NCBI GenBank assembly: GCA_003151275.1
Contig: PLXC01000154.1
Span: forward strand, 1 to 9,390
From: Candidatus Melainabacteria bacterium
Lineage (GTDB): Bacteria; Cyanobacteriota; Vampirovibrionia; Obscuribacterales; Obscuribacteraceae
DNA: 9,390 bases
Direction of reading: 5' to 3'
Made by a program: the position numbers and the translations under genes. Position 1 is the first letter of the stretch. Each line of letters begins with the position of its first letter. Under the pieces are notes generated by a model. It was given only the letters and a program-made list of their open reading frames with translations. It made no database searches and was not told the origin of the DNA. Of the stretch, positions 5,854 to 9,390 are shown in pieces.

Positions 5854-7131
5854 ATGGAGTCAATAACTGTGAGTGACAGTGCCGCCAGCACTGAAACAAG
5901 CGAGCGCCTGGTTCTGCTAATTGAGCACAATCGGGCGGAGCAGGAACTCTGTCGCAATGCCATATTGTCTCAATCACATCTATATGGTGTGGAAACGGCA
6001 ACGACGGCAGATGAAGCGGTAGCGAAGCTTCAAACCGGCAGGTTCGACGTGATTGTCATGGATTACGAACTGCCAGATAACGCCGGCGGCGAGTTGGTGC
6101 AGACGCTGCACAAAGCCGTGCCCCACTGTCCAATAATTGTGATCACCAGTGTTGACAGCCCAGAGCTTGCTTTAAAAATCCTGCTGTCTGGCGCCAGCGA
6201 CTATCTGCCGAAGATAACTGAATATCAGAAGTTCTTGCCGCGAGCGATCACCACAAACTTACAACGAGCGATGTTGCTGGAAAATCTGCGCGAAACGTAT
6301 CAACGCGTCGAGCAATCATCAAAAGACGAAGCCTTGTTAAATCGCTTAATCGTTAGTATTCACGGCTCGCTTGATCTAGAAGATATCGTCGAAAAGGCTG
6401 TCCAGAGTCTTTCTAGCGAACTTGGAATTTCCCGGGCGATCATTTGTCTGACATCTGATCCAACCAGCAGCATTCGCATCGTTAGACAATTGACGCCTCC
6501 AAATCTAGAGGCAATGTCTGAAAAAAGTATCCTCTTCTCGCAATATCACGACCTCCTGTTAGACGTTGGCGAGCGCCGTCCATTGGTGGTTATGCAAGAC
6601 GATACCTTCGCTTTTGCCAAAGACGTGCGCACAGAACTGGTGCAATTCCAAATCCTTTCGATGATCATGGTGCCGCTCGTTTATCGTGGCAGACTAATGG
6701 GATTGTTGCATCTTGATCAATGTGACTACATAAGGGTTTGGACGGTCGGCCAAATAAATTTGCTGACTCGCATCGCCAACCAATTATCCATCGCTATCAG
6801 TCAAGCCAGGCTGTACCAGATCGTCGAAACCCAAAGCACGAGTATCGACAAGCTTACCGAGCTTTGCAGTCAATTGAGCACAGTCGTTAATTCAACCAAA
6901 GAAATAACTGAGCGCAACGAGAGTCGGGAAAAGGTTCGCGTCAAGCTAAGCACTCGGGAGATAGAAGTATTGCGCAATGTGGCTGCGGGCCTGTCAAATC
7001 GCGAAATCGCCGAGGCTTTGCATATCACCGAAGGCACAACTGAAGTACACGTCAGCAGACTGCGAAAGAAGTTGAACTTAGGTAGCAGAGCCGCTCTTGT
7101 TCGATATGCTTACGAGAATCATCTTTGCTGA
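5854..7131 (+). CDS. REC-GAF-LuxR family response regulator
   Basis: A 425-residue DNA-binding signalling protein. The receiver domain (about 18-138) has phospho-acceptor D70 in VIVMDYELPD, the switch residue T98 in IVITSVD and conserved K120 in DYLPK. The acidic pair that binds Mg2+ reads E24-H25 (LLIEHN), so one of the two usual acids is a histidine. A GAF sensor domain follows (about 160-325; SLDLEDIVEKA at the start, MIMVPLVYRGRLMGLLHLD near the end). I saw no chromophore-type cysteine motif. A helical linker (326-360) leads to a LuxR-type helix-turn-helix (about 363-425; LSTREIEVLRNVAAGLSNREIAEALHI, in which LSNREIA is diagnostic). It likely controls transcription in response to phosphorylation and/or a GAF ligand. 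ATG 5854 has AGGA six bases upstream. No histidine kinase is adjacent. Its TGA abuts the stop of the converging gene. Confidence 0.93.
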   Translation: MESITVSDSAASTETSERLVLLIEHNRAEQELCRNAILSQSHLYGVETATTADEAVAKLQTGRFDVIVMDYELPDNAGGELVQTLHKAVPHCPIIVITSVDSPELALKILLSGASDYLPKITEYQKFLPRAITTNLQRAMLLENLRETYQRVEQSSKDEALLNRLIVSIHGSLDLEDIVEKAVQSLSSELGISRAIICLTSDPTSSIRIVRQLTPPNLEAMSEKSILFSQYHDLLLDVGERRPLVVMQDDTFAFAKDVRTELVQFQILSMIMVPLVYRGRLMGLLHLDQCDYIRVWTVGQINLLTRIANQLSIAISQARLYQIVETQSTSIDKLTELCSQLSTVVNSTKEITERNESREKVRVKLSTREIEVLRNVAAGLSNREIAEALHITEGTTEVHVSRLRKKLNLGSRAALVRYAYENHLC

Positions 7132-7521
7132 TTAGACAGAATCTTGAACAATGACTTGTTGAGTAGCAAAATCAACAGTCAGTTTTCTGCCCGAAAGAAG
7201 CTTGTGTCCTACTTCGGCGATGTTTCTGTAACTTCCCAGCGCCACCACTGTTTGAGTGGCTCCTCCAAGCGACATCAAACCGATGTAGTGGTGCAACAAT
7301 TCAACGTGACTGCCGATCTGCACTCTGCGTGCGCCCAAGCATCTCCAACCGATGGATCTAGCGAGGGATTCTGGAATGACAATTGCACCGGTAAATTCGA
7401 GATTGATTAGGGCATCAACGACAAGTTCAAAACCATCGGAAGCCATTAATGTCACAGGCAAAAGTACACGGCCCGCCTCATCGATTCTTCCAGTGATGTT
7501 TTTTGGTTTGGCAAGATACAA
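7132..7521 (-). CDS. Retropepsin-like (clan AA) protein with degenerate active site
   Basis: 129 residues from the TTG at 7521, close to the size of small single-domain clan AA aspartyl proteases. The frame is open further up to an ATG at 7593 (153 residues), but that start overlaps the upstream gene. The TTG has AGGAG (7530-7534) eight bases before it, immediately past the upstream stop. The layout matches the family: an N-terminal I-T-G-R-I strand, the flap-side segment VVDALINLEFTGAIVIPESLA, a central H-H-Y-I-G-L strand, then GHKLLSGRKLTVDF in place of the usual LLG-x-x-LL-x-G-x-x-L-x-I/V-D. The catalytic D-T-G before F-T-G is replaced by N40-L41-E42, so proteolysis is not expected. It may be a binding or regulatory relic, or a member of a subgroup that never cleaves. 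It is translationally coupled to the small gene upstream, a pair I recall as frequent in cyanobacteria. It ends exactly at the convergent regulator gene. Confidence 0.75.
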   Translation of the reverse strand: MYLAKPKNITGRIDEAGRVLLPVTLMASDGFELVVDALINLEFTGAIVIPESLARSIGWRCLGARRVQIGSHVELLHHYIGLMSLGGATQTVVALGSYRNIAEVGHKLLSGRKLTVDFATQQVIVQDSV

Positions 7522-7529
7522 CAGCGGAA

Positions 7530-7534
7530 CTCCT
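7530..7534 (-). promoter_or_regulatory. Ribosome binding site deciding the TTG start of the retropepsin-like gene
   Basis: On the minus strand AGGAG lies eight bases upstream of TTG 7521 and four bases past the preceding stop codon. It favours the 129-residue form over the overlapping 153-residue frame from the ATG at 7593. Confidence 0.7.
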
Positions 7535-7538
7535 ATAG

Positions 7539-7796
7539 TTACAGAGAATCGATTGCCGGATTTTCGTTCAGCCGATAAGCAAAGAAGATACACAGCGGAT
7601 GCTTCTTTCGTGCTCTAGATAGAACTTCCTGGTCATCTTGTCCAAGAAAGTACTTGCCTGAGGTCGGCTCAATCACCACGATCCAGTTGGGATAGCGCTC
7701 GCCCAATTCTTCCATCAAGCGCTGAAATATCGGCCAACAGGCTTGATCCAGCTCTTCCATGTCGATGTCTTTGGTCACTATTCTCATATCAGGCAC
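7539..7796 (-). CDS. Small conserved-type protein paired with the retropepsin-like gene
   Basis: 85 residues. An N-terminal helix (DMEELDQACWPIFQRLMEEL) is followed by a beta-rich core, YPNWIVVIEPTSGKYFLGQD, and DQEVLSRARKKHPLCIFFAYRLNE. The W-(I/V)-x-I-E-P-x-S-G-x-Y-F-x-G pattern with a later A-(R/K)-x-K-H-P-x-x-x-F-(F/Y)-x-x-R is a small uncharacterised family that I recall next to retropepsin-like proteins in cyanobacterial genomes; the function is unknown. The upstream-most start is GTG 7796; an ATG at 7787 (three codons in) is an alternative, and neither has a strong Shine-Dalgarno (GAAAG four bases before the GTG). The stop TAA (7539-7541) lies 17 bases before the TTG of the next gene, with that gene's AGGAG in the gap, so the two are one operon and probably coupled. 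Confidence 0.8.
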   Translation of the reverse strand: MPDMRIVTKDIDMEELDQACWPIFQRLMEELGERYPNWIVVIEPTSGKYFLGQDDQEVLSRARKKHPLCIFFAYRLNENPAIDSL

Positions 7797-8199
7797 TGTG
7801 CTTTCACAACATATTATTCCCGGTTACAACGGTTTGCCCCGCCTGACGATGTAACATGTAATGGAGAACGTGCTAGATACTCTTGGCTACCGTAGCCTCC
7901 TGTGATAGCCTGGGGACCAGCGAATATGGATCGACCGAGAACTCCAGGATTCGCAACGCGGCAAAGTCACAGCTATAGCTAGATCAGGCGGGCAGCTTCC
8001 TGCCGAGACTATCCTCGGAAAACTCGGAACCCTTTATGAGAAGCAATTTGAGACTAGCCGTCATTTGGCGCTCTGACAGAACAGGCCGATCAGGCGACAA
8101 AAAATCTGTCGCTGAACACAGGTCAGCTGCGTCGTCACTGACTTCCAGAACAGGTGGCTCTGTTTGATAAGAAGCGATTTGCCAGCGGAGGAAACGTTA
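7797..8199. other. Gene-free stretch upstream of the AsmA-family gene, with hairpins
   Basis: 403 bases without a supported gene. A candidate promoter (TTGCCC 7834-7839, 17 bases, TGTAAT 7857-7862) would give a leader of about 330 bases. Within it GGCAG-CTTC-CTGCC (7991-8004) and CCGAG-ACTATC-CTCGG (8003-8018) form two hairpins that share two bases, and a further CTCGG at 8023-8027 offers an alternative partner. One + strand frame is open from 7909 to a TGA at 8074 (55 codons) with protein-like composition (QLPAETILGKLGTLYEKQF) but no start codon, so it could be a gene remnant. Nothing here is recognised. Confidence 0.35.
8187..8191 (+). promoter_or_regulatory. Ribosome binding site of the AsmA-family gene
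   Basis: GGAGG stands eight bases before the GTG at 8200 and fixes that GTG as the start. The same frame is open upstream to a TGA at 8074, and the only nearby alternative, TTG 8179, has no such site. Confidence 0.75.
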
Positions 8200-9390
8200 G
8201 TGGAGGAAGCTGTTCCTCTCAAGAGAAACTTCACTCCTTTCAAAATTGTTCGCAAATTCTTGGCTCTTTGGATTGCTTTCATTGGCATTTTGATCGGACT
8301 GGCCTTGTTGGTCGACATTGATTGGGCCAAGCCGTATTGCCAGCGAGCCTTAACGCAAATGTTTCACAGAAACGTCAGAATCGGGCATTTGACCTGGTCG
8401 TTCGGGCTGAATGGACTGGAAGTAGACACAACAAAATTGGCGGTGTTCGAAGCAAATGGCGCGCCGTTTTTGATCGCCGGCAACAGCGAAATAGGCATAG
8501 GCATTCTTCCTCTTTTGAACAAGAAAATGGTCATCAGCCATTTAAATTTCGAGCATCCTGAGATCTGGGCAATACGCACAGCCCAAGCCAATTGGAACTT
8601 CAATGATTTGCTTGAATTCGGTCCAGACATTCGCTACTTCCAAGTTCAAAATGGAAAATTGCATCTCATCGATCGCATCCCGAACAAAGAAGAAGCCTGG
8701 AAAGCCGTTGACTTGAACGAAGTGAAACTAAAATTCGTTTGGCCACACAAAGGCAAAAAGACACCTTTCTATCTCGCCTTTAAACTGCCGAAGAAAGGCT
8801 ACACAACTAGCTTTGATTTGTCCGGTATCGGTTCGGGCGAATTGCAAAATTGGCAAGATAACAAGTACACATTCAATGCAAAAGTGAGCAGGGCTAACCC
8901 AGAAGATATGATGCCGTTCTTGCGTGCTATTTCGGACCGCCCCCTGGACACCACTGAAAACGGCAAGAAGTTCGAACAGTTGCAAGGCTTGTTCGATTTC
9001 AAAATCGATGGCCAAGGCATACTGAGCAAGGGCATCACAGCGGATGTTTCGGCAGAGGCGCAGAAATTTTCCTTTGACGCTCCTGTAATCGGCATGATCA
9101 AAGCACCAGAAGCCACTACAAAAGCGAAAATTCGCATCGATACGAAAAACCTAGAATGGAAGGACATGGTCACACGGCTCGCGAACGTGGAGCTGACCAG
9201 CCACGGCACTCTCAGCGATTGGAGTAAGAAACTGCCGCAGTACTCGGCAAACTTCGACAGCCACGTGAAAGATTTAGGCGAAGTTACCAGACTTGTAACC
9301 AAAGACGGTGAGACTGCAAACAGTTACGTCGATCCACGCAAATTTGGTGGAACCGCCGAGGTGCAGATCAAGATCGTAGGACCGACACAC
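8200..9390 (+). CDS. AsmA-family envelope protein (3' end outside the window)
   Basis: 397 codons are visible from GTG 8200 and the frame is open to the window edge. Residues 1-19 are short and basic, about 20-38 are a single membrane anchor (FLALWIAFIGILIGLALLV), and the rest faces the periplasm. The AsmA N-terminal pattern is clear: a DIDWAKPYCQRALTQ start after the membrane segment, then R-N-V-R-I-G-H-L-T-W-S, GLEVDTTKLAV, a PFLIAG-to-IGILPLLNKKMVI stretch, and HLNFEHPEIWAIRTAQANWNFNDLL, matching the usual L-x-x-P-x-(I/L)-x-(L/A)-x-R-x-x-x-G-x-W-N. AsmA-like proteins form long beta-grooves; TamB, YhdP and YdbH are implicated in moving phospholipid between inner and outer membranes, so a role in a diderm envelope is likely. 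The total length and C-terminus are unknown. The codon use matches the neighbours. A long hairpin-containing leader precedes it. Confidence 0.88.
   Translation, partial: MEEAVPLKRNFTPFKIVRKFLALWIAFIGILIGLALLVDIDWAKPYCQRALTQMFHRNVRIGHLTWSFGLNGLEVDTTKLAVFEANGAPFLIAGNSEIGIGILPLLNKKMVISHLNFEHPEIWAIRTAQANWNFNDLLEFGPDIRYFQVQNGKLHLIDRIPNKEEAWKAVDLNEVKLKFVWPHKGKKTPFYLAFKLPKKGYTTSFDLSGIGSGELQNWQDNKYTFNAKVSRANPEDMMPFLRAISDRPLDTTENGKKFEQLQGLFDFKIDGQGILSKGITADVSAEAQKFSFDAPVIGMIKAPEATTKAKIRIDTKNLEWKDMVTRLANVELTSHGTLSDWSKKLPQYSANFDSHVKDLGEVTRLVTKDGETANSYVDPRKFGGTAEVQIKIVGPTH

Noticed and set aside
5673..5963. 96-codon minus-strand frame overlapping the start of the REC-GAF-LuxR gene
   Set aside because: It overlaps the well-supported regulator start and is Ser/Arg/Leu-rich with no recognisable motif.
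5854..7131. GAF domain as a cyanobacteriochrome photoreceptor
   Set aside because: No bilin-binding cysteine motif is visible in the GAF region; C198 and C290 are not in a recognisable chromophore context.
8799..9302. 167-codon minus-strand open frame antisense to the AsmA-family gene
   Set aside because: The AsmA frame is continuous and has clear family motifs; the antisense frame has low-information Ser/Phe/Leu-rich composition.

Overview
The window looks like the chromosome of a Gram-negative-type (diderm) bacterium of moderate GC content. A cyanobacterial-style two-cluster ferredoxin, a REC-GAF-LuxR regulator and a small-protein/retropepsin-like pair of a kind common in cyanobacteria, with no photosynthesis gene in sight, suggest Cyanobacteriota, possibly a non-photosynthetic lineage (Melainabacteria/Vampirovibrionia). 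That placement is inference from protein resemblance only.

Left part (1-4711): the 3' end of an HU-type DNA-binding protein gene on the + strand, interrupted by an in-frame TAG. A bidirectional terminator and an intergenic stretch with two copies of a perfect palindrome (core AACCGATATCGGTT) follow. A minus-strand block then reads, in transcription order, 4Fe-4S ferredoxin, ribosomal protein S15 (rpsO), polynucleotide phosphorylase (pnp) and an exported TPR protein. The ferredoxin and rpsO each have their own Rho-independent terminator. The TPR gene follows pnp with no visible terminator and may be co-transcribed with it.

Middle (4712-5853): divergent from the ferredoxin lies a 93-codon + strand gene of unknown function with a good ribosome binding site. 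About 670 bases without a convincing gene follow. They hold a sigma70-like promoter, three more copies of the palindrome arranged as an imperfect ~65-bp tandem repeat, and a strong hairpin terminator. Together these could form a small RNA unit or a regulator-binding array.

Right part (5854-9390): a 425-residue regulator (REC, GAF, LuxR HTH) ends exactly where a convergent two-gene minus-strand unit ends. That unit is a small 85-residue protein followed by a retropepsin-like protein whose catalytic D-T-G is replaced by N-L-E. After a 403-base gene-free stretch with hairpins, a + strand AsmA-family envelope gene begins at a GTG with a strong Shine-Dalgarno and runs off the window.

Functional themes are housekeeping RNA metabolism (S15, PNPase), electron transfer (ferredoxin), signalling (REC-GAF-LuxR) and envelope or export (TPR protein, AsmA). 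The least explained elements are the palindrome family at two separated intergenic loci, the interrupted HU gene, and the pseudo-protease pair.
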